From contig JANPYM010000011.1 in assembly GCA_025890175.1 (NCBI GenBank), positions 1,282,299-1,346,298 of the forward strand: a stretch of DNA of 64,000 nucleotides. The letters are read 5' to 3'. Origin of the DNA: Ciborinia camelliae (Eukaryota; Ascomycota; Leotiomycetes; Helotiales; Sclerotiniaceae). The notes under the pieces were generated by a model that was not told where the DNA came from, searched no databases, and worked only from the letters and a program-made list of their open reading frames with translations. Positions 11,741-23,868 of the stretch are shown here, piece by piece; the stretch's first letter is position 1; each line of letters begins with the position of its first letter. Made by a program: the position numbers and the translations under genes.

Positions 11741-12087
11741 ATTGAAAAATAATATCTTGTTGTCGAAAACTGTGGGAATTTGATGATTTTTTGGTGGCCT
11801 TGCCTCTTGCTTGATAATGTTGAAGATAAGTTCTCGGAAGAGCTAGCCAGTATCGAGCCAATCAAAGCAGATAATATGTAATACTATCAATAGCTGCATT
11901 CAGCCTTGCAGTCCAACCCATACGATAAAACATCCAAGAACAATGAAAGATCATGAGTGAACAGAGTATTTAATTACCCCCCTTCTGTTCAAATTCATCT
12001 CTTTCCTTTACAACAGAATGTCAAATATCCAACCTCTGTCTTAGAATTCAATCTACCAATTGTTTTTCAACAATAAAGTTATCCACA
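11741..12087. other. Divergent spacer between GRX5 and PPCDC
   Basis: A short shared 5' region of 347 bp. No conserved element is recognised. Confidence 0.5.
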
Positions 12088-12876
12088 ATGTTGCAGATGA
12101 TCCATTCCGAACATGATGTGCACCGAACCCGAATCTCGGGAACCTCGCACCCATTTACGGCCGCGGCTCATGCTTCCGATGGTAAACTACATCTCCTCCT
12201 AGCCGCTAGCGGTTCCGTCGCAACCATCAAGATCCCCAACATCCTATCTGCTCTCTCACATTATCCAAACATCTCCATCTGTGTAATCATCACCAAATCT
12301 GCAACCAATTTCCTTCAAGGTCAAAGCATCGAACAACCCCATATCGATACTTTTCACCGGCAGGCCAACGTGCAAGGAGTATTTCTGGACGAGGAAGAAT
12401 GGGTTCATCCTTGGAAACGCGGCCAGAGTATCCTGCATATTGAGCTGAGAAGATGGGCACACATGCTTGTTATTGCACCATTGAGTGCCAATACTATGGC
12501 GAAGATCACTGGGGGATTTAGCGATAATTTGCTTACGAGTGTGGTGAGAGCTTGGGATACTACCGGGGAATTGGAGGTTCCTGCTCAGAGTGGCACGGAT
12601 ACGAATGTGGAGAAGGTTTTTGGTGGAAAGAAGAGGATTATTGTGGCTCCGGCGATGAATACAGCAATGTGGAGACATCCAATTACAAAGAGCCAAATCA
12701 AGATCTTGGAGCAGGAATGGGGTATTGGTCCTGATGGAGAGGAGGGTGAGGGGTGGTTTGAGGTTCTAAGGCCACAGGAAAAGGAGTTGGCTTGTGGGGA
12801 TACGGGAGATGGAGCTATGAGAGATTGGAAGGAGATTGTGAAGGTAATTGAGGAAAGATTCAAGCTGGAGCAATAA
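12088..12876 (+). CDS. Phosphopantothenoylcysteine decarboxylase (HFCD flavoprotein)
   Basis: The single-exon gene of 262 residues belongs to the HFCD flavoprotein family (Hal3/CoaC). It decarboxylates 4'-phosphopantothenoylcysteine to phosphopantetheine in coenzyme A synthesis, normally as a trimer with FMN. Visible landmarks are LLLAASGSVA near residue 36 and the catalytic histidine in LHIEL (about residue 117). The FMN-binding APLSANTMAKI, the substrate clamp PAMNTAMW (about 188-195) and the essential cysteine in ELACGDTGDGAM (about 236) are also present. All key residues for decarboxylation appear intact. The protein is short, without the acidic tail of yeast Sis2/Vhs3, so it is more like Cab3 in role. 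It could also act as a phosphatase regulator. Confidence 0.93.
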   Translation: MLQMIHSEHDVHRTRISGTSHPFTAAAHASDGKLHLLLAASGSVATIKIPNILSALSHYPNISICVIITKSATNFLQGQSIEQPHIDTFHRQANVQGVFLDEEEWVHPWKRGQSILHIELRRWAHMLVIAPLSANTMAKITGGFSDNLLTSVVRAWDTTGELEVPAQSGTDTNVEKVFGGKKRIIVAPAMNTAMWRHPITKSQIKILEQEWGIGPDGEEGEGWFEVLRPQEKELACGDTGDGAMRDWKEIVKVIEERFKLEQ

Positions 12877-13722
12877 TCAAGTGGTTCTGAAAGGTAAGAT
12901 GATGGCAAATTTTCTTCATCAGGATTCATCAAAGCATTATTCGGTTTCTATTTCGATACCAGATATCTTGAGAGCTTTTCTGGTATTTCTAAAAGGTATC
13001 GGCGTAACACTGCTGTAGGAAACGGAACGCATCTGATTTAAAAGTTACGATTGGATTTTCAGATGTCATGAGCAGAACTTAGTATGTTCATAATAATCTT
13101 TTTTTTTTTCATATTGCCCATATTGGGAATGTCAAGTTGAAAATTGGATATTGAAATTCGTTCAGTTCATAAGAGCAGGTAAAATATCGGGGTGCAGTTG
13201 TCTGTGAAAGTTGGATTTTGGAAGTTGATAAATGCATCTGAAATCTCCAGATCGCTCAAGACCTGGGTTTCATACATGAGGAAGGAGGAAAATAAGTGAC
13301 ACTAGAAGCGTCAACGTATGAATATGGTCACATAACGGGGCATTGAACTGTTTCAAATCAAAACATTTGTTAAACATAACTTTTGTCCTCTATCGAGGGT
13401 TATAATGTAGTGGGTAGTATTTTCTTTGATATTTGATGGTTCAATGTTATGGTTATGGTTATGCTTTACAGTCAGGGGACTCTAGTTCAGTATTACATTA
13501 CCTGGATTCGGATAACATCGAGGTCGTTCCTTCCTCCTTCAGGATTGGGAGGGAGACTTTTAAGCGACTTTCAAAAAGTCCTTCTTTCACCGTCACTTTC
13601 AAGTCAACATTTCCAAATATCTGCAACTCACTTTATCATCCACGAATAACTTCAAACTTCACACTTCATGCTTCTCTCCTGATACAATTCAATTTTCAAT
13701 CATCATTCCTCTCAGCTCAGTG
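12877..13722. other. Spacer between PPCDC and the coiled-coil protein gene
   Basis: It holds the 3' flank of PPCDC and 5' region of the next gene on the same strand. There is a poly-T run near 13100. No other feature is seen. Confidence 0.5.
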
Positions 13723-14716
13723 ATGGCACGTCAAGCAGAACATCAGAAAGCTCCCGCTGCTGGCTGTCGCAGATCTGGGGAAAATGCTGGGCAAGTGGCA
13801 AAATCAAAAACATCAAAAAATAAAGTATACAAAATATCCAAAGCATCCAAAGTCATATCACCACAAAAGAACTCCAGAGAACGAACGAAGAAAAGTGTAG
13901 TCGTCAAACCAATTGCAAAGAATGATGTTCGGAAACTTCAACATGCTCGCTCGTCTCAAAGTGTCAAGCATACTTGTGTAGTCGAACCATCTCCTCAGCC
14001 TGATGATCTTGCCGATGCTTTTCATAGTAAGAACTGCATCAATATGCGACTTACTTGATAGGTCGAGACTGACTCAAAACATAGAATCTCTTGAGGGAGC
14101 AAGAACCCACATTTTGAATGACGGAAGAAAGGCCTTTGACAATGTCCATACAGCTCTCATCCAGAAACTTGCCGACAATAAAGCCAAGGATCGTTCATTC
14201 CTCGAGAACGTTTTACACATTGCACAAGCCCTCGGTGCGCCGTTAACCTCTGAGAAGCTTGAGACCACCGTACAACATAAAAGCCGAAGAGTCTGCCAAG
14301 TATTCGAGATTGGCAAGCGTGTCGATCAATTCAAGCAGACAATTGAGGTCGAAGAAAATAAATTGGAGAGTTATTGGAAACAATATGAAAGCTTGCAAAA
14401 TGAGTATATCAAATTTTGTGCGCAGGTTTTTGGCGGTGACGCAATAGAGGAGGATGAGGAAGATGAGGGATATCGCAATGATATGAAATCGTTAGATACT
14501 GAACATGCGACCCAGATGAATGTGTTAATGGAGGAACTTGATGAAGTAGGACACGAGGCTATCAAGAAAATGAAGGCTTCGGAGAAGGTATACTCTACCC
14601 CGTTTCATTTTAGTGTGCATATAAGGATCCATGGATATTGACGAATTCTATTTTAGGAAATTGATATAAAAAATGACAAGGTACGACAAAGAATTGTGGG
14701 AGCAATGATGTGGTGA
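13723..14716 (+). CDS. Small coiled-coil protein, unknown function
   Basis: Three exons (13723-14026, 14085-14587, 14657-14716) give 288 residues. The first 100 residues are basic and Ser/Lys-rich, possibly a nuclear or DNA-binding tail. The rest is predicted by eye to be alpha-helical and coiled coil (HTALIQKLADNKAKDRSFL, then QFKQTIEVEENKLESYWKQY). An acidic patch EEDEEDEG and another helix follow. The nearest acceptor at 14061 would give an in-frame stop, so the acceptor at 14084 was chosen; it restores SLEGARTHIL in frame. I do not recognise the family. A role in chromosome or cytoskeletal structure would be a guess. Confidence 0.65.
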
Positions 14717-15294
14717 ATGGCGCTTCAGGTTGACTGCGTGTTGAGTTCGTGGCATGCCACTTGGGATTTGATGCAAAATATGCATACTGATCATATATTC
14801 ATATTTGCTCGCATATTCCCGAGGGAATGGTGTTGCTATATTATTTTAATTGACGATATCTTATTCGCAAAGGATTGCTAAGTACATGTACTCACTTACA
14901 CTTGAGGCTCTAATCAGTTGGTGTTGTACGATTAAGATGTCATTAAACCTTAAACTAGCCCTACATATATAGAGTTCAAACTGTTTCACGAAGAGTATGC
15001 CAAGGCGAGACAATGTTTTCATAAAACCATTGCTATAATATTCGCTGTCTACGAAATACAGAAAAGCCACCAGCGCTGATGAGACTCTATGCAACCATAC
15101 ATCTATGCCGCTGAACCAAAAAAGCCAACCATCCACGCCATAAATCAACCACCATTTCCACCACCCAATGCGCAAACGCAAGACAAATATGGCCTGGCCT
15201 ATTGGAGAACAATCTCCATTGTACATACAGTTCCTAGCTAGACCACCAGTGGACCAAAGAACCAAAATCCAGTCAATGAAAATGAATCTATAAT
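14717..15294. other. Convergent 3' spacer
   Basis: It lies between the coiled-coil gene and the aminotransferase gene. The long minus-strand frame at 14861-15265 has no family signature and probably reflects 3' UTR composition. Confidence 0.5.
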
Positions 15295-16854
15295 CTACGC
15301 ACCAACTTCATCGATGACAACACCCCATTCATGCTCCACGTTTCCGTACATAATATCGACCAACCACTGCTTAATCTTGGCAGTATATTCTCCGCTGTTA
15401 CCCTGAGACATGGGGATGTCGATATCCTTTTCTCTATAGTTGATTTGGGAGACGGGGGCAACGAAGTAAGCGGTTCCGCAAGCGAATGCTTCAATGACGC
15501 GACCTTCTTTGGCGGTCTCGGCAAGCTCGTCCATGGTGAAGTTGCGCTCAACGATCTCGAGCTCGGGAATGCGTTCTCGGACGAGTCTGTGGTTTTAAGA
15601 TTAGAATGGTTTCATTGTCGAGCAACTGAACGTGATAGGATACTTACTGCAAAACACTTCTTCTGGTGACACCATCCAAGATGATCTTGTCTTTCAATGG
15701 AGCAGTAATCAACTGCTTCTTGCCCTCCTTCGTTTCCCACACAACCAAGAAGTTGCTGGCTCCAGCCTCGGTGACCATTCCATCGAGCAACCACAATACT
15801 TGGTCATAACCACGAGCACGAGCTTCCGAGTTTGCCATCAATGTAGGTCCGTAGTTCGCTCCCACCTTGGCAAAGCCAAATCCACCGGGCCAGGCACGGA
15901 CACCTTCTTGACTGGCAAGAAGCTTCATACCCTTGGGGGAATCCATAACAGGCATAAAGGTGGAAATGACGAACATTGTGCATTCCTTGGGGGCAGCAAC
16001 ACCAACTACATATTCATATTAGTGATTTTTCTAGTGGATACCATATTTGAATTTTTGAACAGGATGCCATTGTATCAGTGTCGATATCTAGCAAAGGGCG
16101 TACTCACGGGCTCCGCCGCTACCAATCATGGTAGGTCGCAAGTAGAGAAAAGAACCAGGTTCTGGAAGCCACTTGGGTCCATCCATAGAGACCAAAGAAA
16201 TGATAAGCTTCTCTAACTCCTTGGGATCAAATCCTGGCAAGGAGATACGTGTAGCGGAAATGAGCAATCGCTGACAGTTGCAATCTGGACGGAACAATCT
16301 GAGTTTTCCATCAAATCCACGGTACATTTTCATGCCCTCAAAACATTCAGTTGCATAGCTAAAACAGGTCAGTATTTTTGAAATACGAGATGAATAAGGA
16401 GATGGTCTTGTCCGTCTTGTGACAAAAGATCTGTTGTTGATCCAACTCCAACTCCAGCATCATCTCAGACCAAAAAAAGGTGGCTGTGACTCAATGGCCC
16501 CAACCAAAAAAAAAGAAACCAAAAAAAACAAACTTACTGCAAAACAGAAGCCGTAGGAGCAAGAGAAAGATTTCCATATGGCTTCAATTCCGGTGCAGCC
16601 CATCCAGTCGTGGCATTCCAAATGGCTGTGATCATATGGTCGGTACATTGGGAGGCGGTATTAATGATTGGATCTCCTGCTGTAGGAACATTCATGGGCG
16701 TAGTAGTTTTGGTGACCTTCAGTAAAGAGGCATCTAGATGAGGAAGAGTGCCAAATTCGGTAGATGCAATCTTCTTGGTGACAGCAGCAGCCAGAAGTTC
16801 ATCGGTTTGTTGAACATCCTTGGGGGGAGTTTGTGAAATTGCTGATGGAGCCAT
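15295..16854 (-). CDS. Branched-chain amino acid aminotransferase
   Basis: The 405-residue fold-type IV PLP enzyme interconverts Leu, Ile and Val with their 2-oxo acids, the last step of synthesis and first step of breakdown. Landmarks are HYATECFEGMKMYRG, FRPDCN, LYLRPTMIGSGGALGV, the Schiff-base lysine in FAKVGANYG (about residue 236), VTEAGASNF and ACGTAYFVAPVSQI. The four exons are 16854-16538, 16358-16108, 16005-15648 and 15586-15295. The first intron (179 bp) contains an A-rich tract. The N-terminus (MAPSAISQTPP) has no evident mitochondrial presequence, which suggests a cytosolic isoform (Bat2-like). A TGAGTCA element lies about 225 bp upstream of the ATG. Confidence 0.94.
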
Positions 16855-17076
16855 TGATATTTTATTTCGGTGACCCAGTACCCAATGAATACCTATTAGA
16901 AAAAGGAAAAGAGTGTAAGAAGAGTGAAAAGTAACCTCTCAAGAACTTAAGAAATCTAATGGATTTTGTTATTGCAGTTGCAAGTGATATGAAGTATGAA
17001 GTATGAAGTTGTGGACAAAGAAAAGAATTTATAGATTGATAGGATGTCCAAAGAGGGAGTAGTTGAAATTTCCAAT

Positions 17077-17083
17077 TGAGTCA
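17077..17083. promoter_or_regulatory. Gcn4/CPC1-type site TGAGTCA
   Basis: A perfect TGASTCA palindrome lies 223 bp upstream of the aminotransferase ATG. This is the consensus of Gcn4/CPC1, the activator of amino acid biosynthesis genes under starvation. The match is seen directly; its use is inferred from gene function. Confidence 0.5.
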
Positions 17084-18150
17084 CACCCTAGCAAACAATT
17101 TCACTGGAGGAGGAGACCAGAAATTACCTAGCACTATAGTCTGTAGTCGGAAGATAGAAACAAGCAAAAGATAAAGATAAGATGAAATCCATAAATAATA
17201 CCTAAATTGGATCGTACCTTCTCCCTTGGTAGTTGGTACTATATGTGAAAAAACTCAAATTCAACCTTGTGGCAATACTAGCCAATCTTCTTTTAAATAC
17301 TTGTATATAGTACAGTACATTTACAGTAGTAGTAAAGAAGAAGCCAACCAACCAACCATCCAGTACCTATTTACATTGGTTCCGCCAGTCTCCTTGTTTG
17401 CATCTGGACTCTGGAGTTTGGTGGTCCCCGATCAAATCATGCCCAGCCCAGGTGGCTATAAAAGTGGAAGTGACTCCATACGTAACCATACGTGATACCA
17501 GTCCTTACGAGAGAGATATCAGAGAGTTATCGTATACCGGTCGATACATATCGTAGTTGTCAAGAATTTGGTTACTATAGTGAGTGGGTCACCGCAATGC
17601 ATGAGAATTCAACTATGGAAGTAACGGCACGGAGGAGTCAAGAAAGGAATGCTGTATGAGGACGGGAGAACAAGCATGAAAAAGCATGAAAGTTTGCCTC
17701 CAATGAACTCTTGGATCATTGACGTTCGAAAGGGAGATCCATGCAAAGATATCCGAGAAATTTGTAAGAAGGAAAAAAAAATGTACATTTTGGCGAAGGA
17801 GTTGGGTTGGGTTGGGGATAAAAACACGGCTGAATTTACTGCAGACATTATCCGGATCGGAGTCCGGGCGTGATAACTTATAATAAGACTGGTGTTGAAT
17901 CTGTTGATGACTGGCTGTGGAGTAGTCATTAGATGTTTTGAACCTTTTTTATTCAACAAGCAGGTGAATTTATAAAGTACCTACTACTCCCGTCCCGACC
18001 ATATCGACCATCGAGTCTCCCGTCCGTACAAATTCGTGTAACGCTTACCCGCGGGTTTACTCAACGGTTACTCTCGGGACTCGGGAGGTGGAATTTTACT
18101 CTACAAAGATGATTCGTACTGCAAAAGTCACAAGCTCATTTTGAGATCTT

Positions 18151-18461
18151 AGACGCTGATAGAGTGCTGTCATGAATAACATATGATTGTAACATTAGAC
18201 TCCTGCAGCATTCCCTCCTAGCGGTGAAGATCGAGCCATGGCAGTGATACACTGATGGCACGCCCTTTGTCAATTAGGTTGACATCCCTTAGTGCCATTT
18301 TCGCGGGACCCCGTATCTAAAGTTCCCCAACATAAGCTCTCCTTATATCTTGTACGCGGATAGAGTGGTGTCATGAATATTTAACATTAAAAATCTGCTG
18401 CCGCATTCTCCCCTAGCGGTGAAAACCGAGGCATGGCACGCCCTTTGTCAATCAATTTAAC
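18151..18461. repeat. Diverged direct duplication of a ~110-130 bp block
   Basis: Two blocks, about 18151-18284 and 18354-18461, share in the same order GATAGAGTG(C/G)TGTCATGAAT, a GCA(G/C)CATTC-like segment, CCTAGCGGTGAA and GGCACGCCCTTTGTCAAT. The first copy carries an extra ~17 bases before GGCACGCC. Outside these shared words the copies have diverged. Confidence 0.8.
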
Positions 18462-18597
18462 TTCTGTCTTTAAGTCATGTAAAAATTAGGTGGTATCTAG
18501 AATGTACTTTTCGTCCCCTCCTTGCCTCTCTCCAGTTCTTGTGAACTTTTCCTTGACTTTTTAATCCAGGTCCTATGCCGGAATCTCAATGAAAATC

Positions 18598-20130
18598 CTA
18601 TGCATGGTTCTCCTTCAATCGCTGTTCTTCTTCCATTCGCTCCCGTGTCCTTTGAGCCTCCTCGCCAATACCCTTTACCCCCTTTACGCGTTGCCTTTCT
18701 TCATACATGTCTCGACTTTTCAATATACGTTGTACAATTTGGCCAGCGTTGACAAATGCAAACTCGTGGTTTCCAATCTCACGATAAATGCCCATATCCT
18801 TCGAAGCGACGTATGGATCGTAAGTCAATGGCATAAAACTTGTTGGCCCGTGATAGACGGCATCAGGTACTCCCCATGGAGTTGTCGTGAGATATGCCTT
18901 GGTGGGAGTGAAGGGAGCTCCGAAAATGACGGCGTTAACATACTGTGCAAAGTTAGAATTGTCGTCTGAAAGAGATTGTGAGAAGTTATATACCTTGCAT
19001 TGCAATACGCAAAGACCTCGTTCGTAGATATTCATAATAGGATAATTGACCCCTTTCCAGTGATTTATAACTTCATCATCGTGAACACCAGCCACTACGA
19101 AACATGGTGCATAATCTGCGCCTTTACCAACGCGTTCTTGAACAGCTTCTTTGCTATACCAGCCTTGTCCCTCAGCGAGCTTCTCTTCTGCGTTTATGAC
19201 CTGTCGAAGAAATTCAATATGGCCCGAGGAAAAGAGATCGAATCCACCATCGACGTATACAACTCGCTGGCCTGGCTTTGGTGTCGATCCTTGCATTAGA
19301 GAACTGAATACACCTTTCTCATCCTCCGTCTCGTGCTCCCTGGCCGCAATCGAAGCCTTCCAAAACCAAACACTTGAGCCTGGGTTGAGTCCAGTTTCGT
19401 CGGTAGCATACATTCGCATCCTTTCAGTCATAGCTTTGCCATCAGCTTTCCTCTCCTCGGTAGTTCCAGAACCATCTTCTCCAGCCAGGAGCTTGGGGAG
19501 CGATTTGATAAAGTGCGTTCGTGTGCAAAGTAACATTCGTCCTACAAGATCTGTGGTCGAGATACTTGGGGTTCGCTTCACAACCTTGAATCTGCCTGCG
19601 GCCTTGACAAATCGATAACAATCCTCCCCACTGCTGTCCGAAGTAATATCATCTCCATGAACCACATATTTGCAACCATAATGAGAAATCCATGGCAGAG
19701 ACGTAACATAGGGCGCATATGACACGGATTGTGTAACCCATCTGCAGGCATCTACTGCCGCGATTCTTGAGGATATGGAATCAGTAAATCAATCCTCATC
19801 CAATATTCATCCTAAATTACCGTTCTTGTAGTGTCATGACCGTAGGTCCCTTGTTCTCGAGAATTGATTCATCAGAATGAATTCCTACAACCAATTCGTT
19901 GCCCAGCTGTCGCGCTTGAAGCATGGCGCCCGCATGTCCTGTGGAGAAATAAAACCATATTAGCATGTGAAGTCAGGGGTAGCTTCGAAATAGCTTCCTC
20001 GAATTCTATCAATACAAACAAACGTACCATGATGGAAAAAGTCCCAACAACCATCCACCCATATTCTATCTTCCAAGATCTCCGGAGCAGCTTCACCAAA
20101 TGGGCCTTCTTCCTCAAAATTGTTGGACAT
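18598..20130 (-). CDS. ECT1: Ethanolamine-phosphate cytidylyltransferase
   Basis: The 445-residue enzyme makes CDP-ethanolamine from CTP and phosphoethanolamine in the Kennedy pathway for phosphatidylethanolamine. It has two tandem cytidylyltransferase folds. The first begins IWVDGCWDFFHHGHAGAM (HxGH motif). The second begins VVYVDGGFDLFSSGHIEFL, where the first His of HxGH is replaced by Ser. KRTPSISTTDLVGRML is the conserved RTEGIST-like region. Exons are 20130-20028, 19938-19821, 19765-18994 and 18942-18598. The third acceptor (CAAG) is weaker but gives LQERIAAVDACRWV correctly. The C-terminus is a charged helix. Confidence 0.94.
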
Positions 20131-21588
20131 GATATCAAATTAAATAATGATTAAGAATAGTAGAGTATTGTATCGTATGGGATTGTATTGTATTATTATA
20201 ATTATTTAGTTTAAGGTTGATGTTTTTAAAAAGGTATACTGTAGAGTAAGGTATGGTACGGTACGGGAGTATTCATTCCTCCAACGGGTTAAAGTTAAAG
20301 AAGGGGTTGCGGTTGCGGGGCATCTCATCTTATATCCCTTTTACCGCCTCGGCGCCCGCCAGCCAGCAGATCAAAAATCAATCAATCAATCGAGGTCAAT
20401 CTTATCACGTCGGCTGTCACGGTGTAATGATTGGAAACGAGGCTACAGTACCGGTCCTGAGTACATACCGGTACTGCAGGTGTAGGTACTGATAGAACCT
20501 AGCTGGAGGTATAAGGTGACGAAAAGAATTCTCCGTACTGGAAGTTGGTGCTATTCTTTGCATATGCCCATACATACTCGATCATTCATTCGTCAATTTC
20601 ATCCCATTTATCCCATTTATCACACTTATCACATCCGTCACATTCATCCCATTCATCCATCCATCCCATCCCATCCATCCCTTTTCTTCAAGACTCAAAA
20701 TGCGGTTCACGAACCAGTTGAAAAGCCATATTTACTCCATAACAGCTTGGACGATGTAAGGTTATCCATTTACAGGAACTGTTGAACGTCCACGGGTCTT
20801 GAGGTAGGACCTTACCGATTTACATCCCCCCCTGAAAAAGTTGGGGTCAAGACTCAATAGCTCAATAGACGGTCAGACCACGGTTCTCAAGACTCAAGAG
20901 TCAAACTATTGTCTTACTTGTAACTTAATACTTATGGGACATGAAGATAATAAGACAGAAAGAATACTGTATAGATATGGGTCTCCGATTCCTTCTGAGT
21001 TCAATCGACTCGTAGTCTTGTAAGTTACTTACTTCATTGCCTTCGCATTTCCTCGTTGTCCCTCCTTTCCAATTTCACTTTTTGCTTTCCCTCACCTCAA
21101 TTTGCAGAGTTGCTTTTTTGTGGTTGAAGTCTGGGGATAAGACTGGTGTATTTCCTTTCTTAGGCTGTCTGCTCCACTCGAATAAATAATAATATTACCT
21201 AGTAGCTAGTTCCCTTTCTTTTACATACATACGTTGACTCGAGGACCTCTTTTCTTTTCTTCCCTTCCCTTCCAGGTTCCCTTCACTTTCCTTTTCTTCC
21301 TCTCTTTTCCTTTCCTTTCCTGAGTTCGAGTTCGAGTTCGAGTTTGAGTTGTTCAAAAGTGCAAAAACATAGTTACCACACGACGACACGACATAGAAGA
21401 GAAGGGAGAAGGGAGAAGGGAAAAGGAAAAAGGAAAAAGTTCCAACGACGAGTCGAGTTACCAACAACAAGTTACCAACAACAAGTGAAGAAGTGTGAAT
21501 ATTCGAGCTTGGGTTCTGCAGTACCTATCTCTAGGTACAGTACCTACCTAGGTATTTAGCCGAGATTTTGGCGTACAATCACGGAACC
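20131..21588. other. Divergent spacer between ECT1 and the gene at 21589
   Basis: This 1.46 kb promoter region has no convincing gene. It contains CT-rich blocks (21240-21320), a GAGTTC run (about 21322-21350) and a TACCTA/TAGGTA cluster (21521-21555) just upstream of the next start codon. Confidence 0.55.
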
Positions 21589-23085
21589 ATGCATCGGACT
21601 ACACCCTCAAGTTCAAATGGTGGACTATTCAAAGGAGGCAATATATTTGGGGGCAGTAAGACGCCAACGTCTTCAACACGACCAAGTACTAGCGGAGGAT
21701 CTCCCGGAAGTGAATCGAAATACAGTCCAACCCAGCAATCGACACATCAGCCGAGGGCTTCAGTAACAGGCTTCAGTCGCAAACCCTCCTTTTCGTCACG
21801 TCATAATCGACGTAACAATTCCACCGCACACTCGCATTCTACACTTCTACCTCATCTCCCGATATTTCCCTCTTCGAATTCATCAGAAAAACATTCTGCT
21901 GCGAATAATCCCTATGTCGTACCAGTAATTCTCCCACTACCAACCTCGGACCCCCGGCAAAGCTTAGACAGTTACGATCGAGTTGTGCTAGCCGAAACTA
22001 CAGGAGTCAACCCAGTTGGAGCGACATTACCACGTCAATCGATAGACGCTGAATCATTTACCTCGACGACACCATATTCAAATATGCTTGCCAGACCAGG
22101 AACGGGGTATCAGTCCTCGGGGGGAGGACCTACGGGGATGGGTGTAATGGCTCCTATGCAGCCTGGAAGTCCTACACTTGAGACTATTACCTACCAGCAC
22201 ATACAAGAGATGGCATCGAAGAGGATATCTACTCTGGATTATTTGAGAAAAGCGTATGATTTTGACCTCTCCGTTACGAGTCACCTTAGACTTGACTCTA
22301 AAAATCTGAGACGATACTGACAAAAATGAACGAATAGTCACGAAGGAAGGGTCTATTGGTTCAATACATTATTATTCAACAAACCAGATTTACAACGAAT
22401 GCCCTATTTCGATGCGCGCAAACTCGCCCGCCGCGCAACAAATTATCTTCTCCTCGGTCTCTCACTTCCAGCAATCCTCGACCTCAATTCCTCTAGCCCC
22501 TCCGAATTTCTGCGCACACTCAATGCGCTCCTTGCGGAATTCGAGTCTTTCCAACAAGCGCATCCACTAGACGGATCGACATCTTCTTCATTATCTCGCG
22601 GAAGATTTCCCCAAATGTTTAAGCGATCAACAATGATTCCCAGTAAAGGGCGTCGCACAAGTTCTGCAACTGAGATAGGATTACCAATGAGCAACGACTT
22701 TTCGGGCACAAAATCTAATAATGGGAGTACGTCGAGCGGGGGAGTGAATGGCGCAACATCGTTCCCAGCGAGTGAGAATGATTTGTTACCGGGGGAGGAA
22801 TATACACATCTATTAACACCATCTTTACCCTTCGATCCCGATTTTTACGAGACGTTTGCGACATTGTGCGATGTGTTGATTGATTGCTATACAAGGTTAA
22901 TGAGCTTGGTATCATCGCCAAAAGAGTGTAGTCCGCAGATTGCGGAATTGTTCACGAAGGCAGATGCGAGAGTTAGGAAGATCATTGTGCAGGGAGTAGT
23001 GAAGGAATTTGAGGATAGCAGCAGAGGTGGAGTAAAGAGTGAGGTTGCGGGTGTGGGAAGAGTGGTTCTAGGTGGACTAATGTGA
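21589..23085 (+). CDS. Conserved-looking fungal protein of unknown function
   Basis: Two exons (21589-22253 and 22338-23085) give 470 residues. The first 190 residues are Ser/Thr/Pro/Gly-rich and disordered. The structured part starts with YQHIQEMASKRISTLDYLRKAHEGRVYWFNT. It continues into helical segments ARKLARRATNYLLLGLSLPAIL and FDPDFYETFATLCDVLIDCY, then a C-terminal helix ending VVLGGLM. A Ser/Gly-rich insertion separates the two helical parts. I chose the ATG of MHRTTPSSSN because the frame upstream has only a TTG. The architecture looks like a real conserved domain interrupted by disorder, but I cannot name it. Confidence 0.75.
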
Positions 23086-23526
23086 AGGGTTCAAGTATTC
23101 AAGGATATTAGGTATTTATTATTGTTGCATTTTATGGGTTGGGGTTAGTCGGTAGGGTGAGGTGGGTTAACGGTCGGTTTGATACCATACGAAGGCGATT
23201 TTTATGATGGGCCAAGGAAGGGAAGTGAAGGAAAATGGCGCTATTTGCATGTATATATAATTTTTATTTATTTATTATATCTATTAATCGTATAACCTGG
23301 GATGACCAGTAATACGGTAGGAAGGAAGTACTAGGGTAGAATTATGGTAGATTGATTTGACTAAGGAGTATGTATTTGGTGGCAGCCCAGCTGCCCTTAT
23401 ATGCTACTCCCCCATACCCTATGCGGTATAGCTTACCACGTGATCCCTGATCATGTGACCGGAACCATGTGACCTGATTCCCCAATAATATCCATATAAT
23501 CTTATTAAATAAATGAACATTCTAAG

Positions 23527-23564
23527 AGAAAAAAAAAAAAAGAAAAAAAAAGGAAAAAAAAAAA
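23527..23564. repeat. A-rich tract with G interruptions
   Basis: Three blocks of nine or more A separated by G or GG lie between two genes on the same strand. It could be a low-complexity spacer or a poly(A) relic. Confidence 0.85.
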
Positions 23565-23868
23565 GCTTTTTGAAGTTCATCAGACACCATAACGCAATTG
23601 TGGTCATCAAATTATGAGCCGCTTTTTACACGGCTCAATTCAGTGCTTGACTCTATTTGGTAATCATCACATGAACCGCTTTATGATCGCAACAAAGTCC
23701 AGCTCCTTCGACAGAGCTTCTAAGATGAGTGACTTCCAACCAAGGACGACTCTTTTGGTGAGAAAAGAGTTAGAGTTTGGTGTCCCAATCTTCAGTCGAC
23801 AACATCTTTGCTTTCCTATAAGCTATAGACTCGAAAAAATGTAATTGAACTCCTCGCATCAAGAATAA

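Larger units (their letters stand above)
16855..18597. other. Upstream region of the aminotransferase gene
   Basis: This 1.7 kb spacer lies between two minus-strand genes and acts as the BCAT 5' region. It holds a TGAGTCA site and a diverged direct duplication (18151-18284 and 18354-18461). The frame at 17649-17873 has no family signal and overlaps an equally open antisense frame. Confidence 0.55.

Noticed and set aside
14861..15265. 134-codon minus-strand frame downstream of the aminotransferase
   Set aside because: Lies in the 3' flank, is rich in Trp/Tyr/Cys from composition, and shows no domain.
17649..17873. 74-codon frame in the aminotransferase upstream region
   Set aside because: A longer antisense frame overlaps it, no splice partner is seen and no family motif is present.
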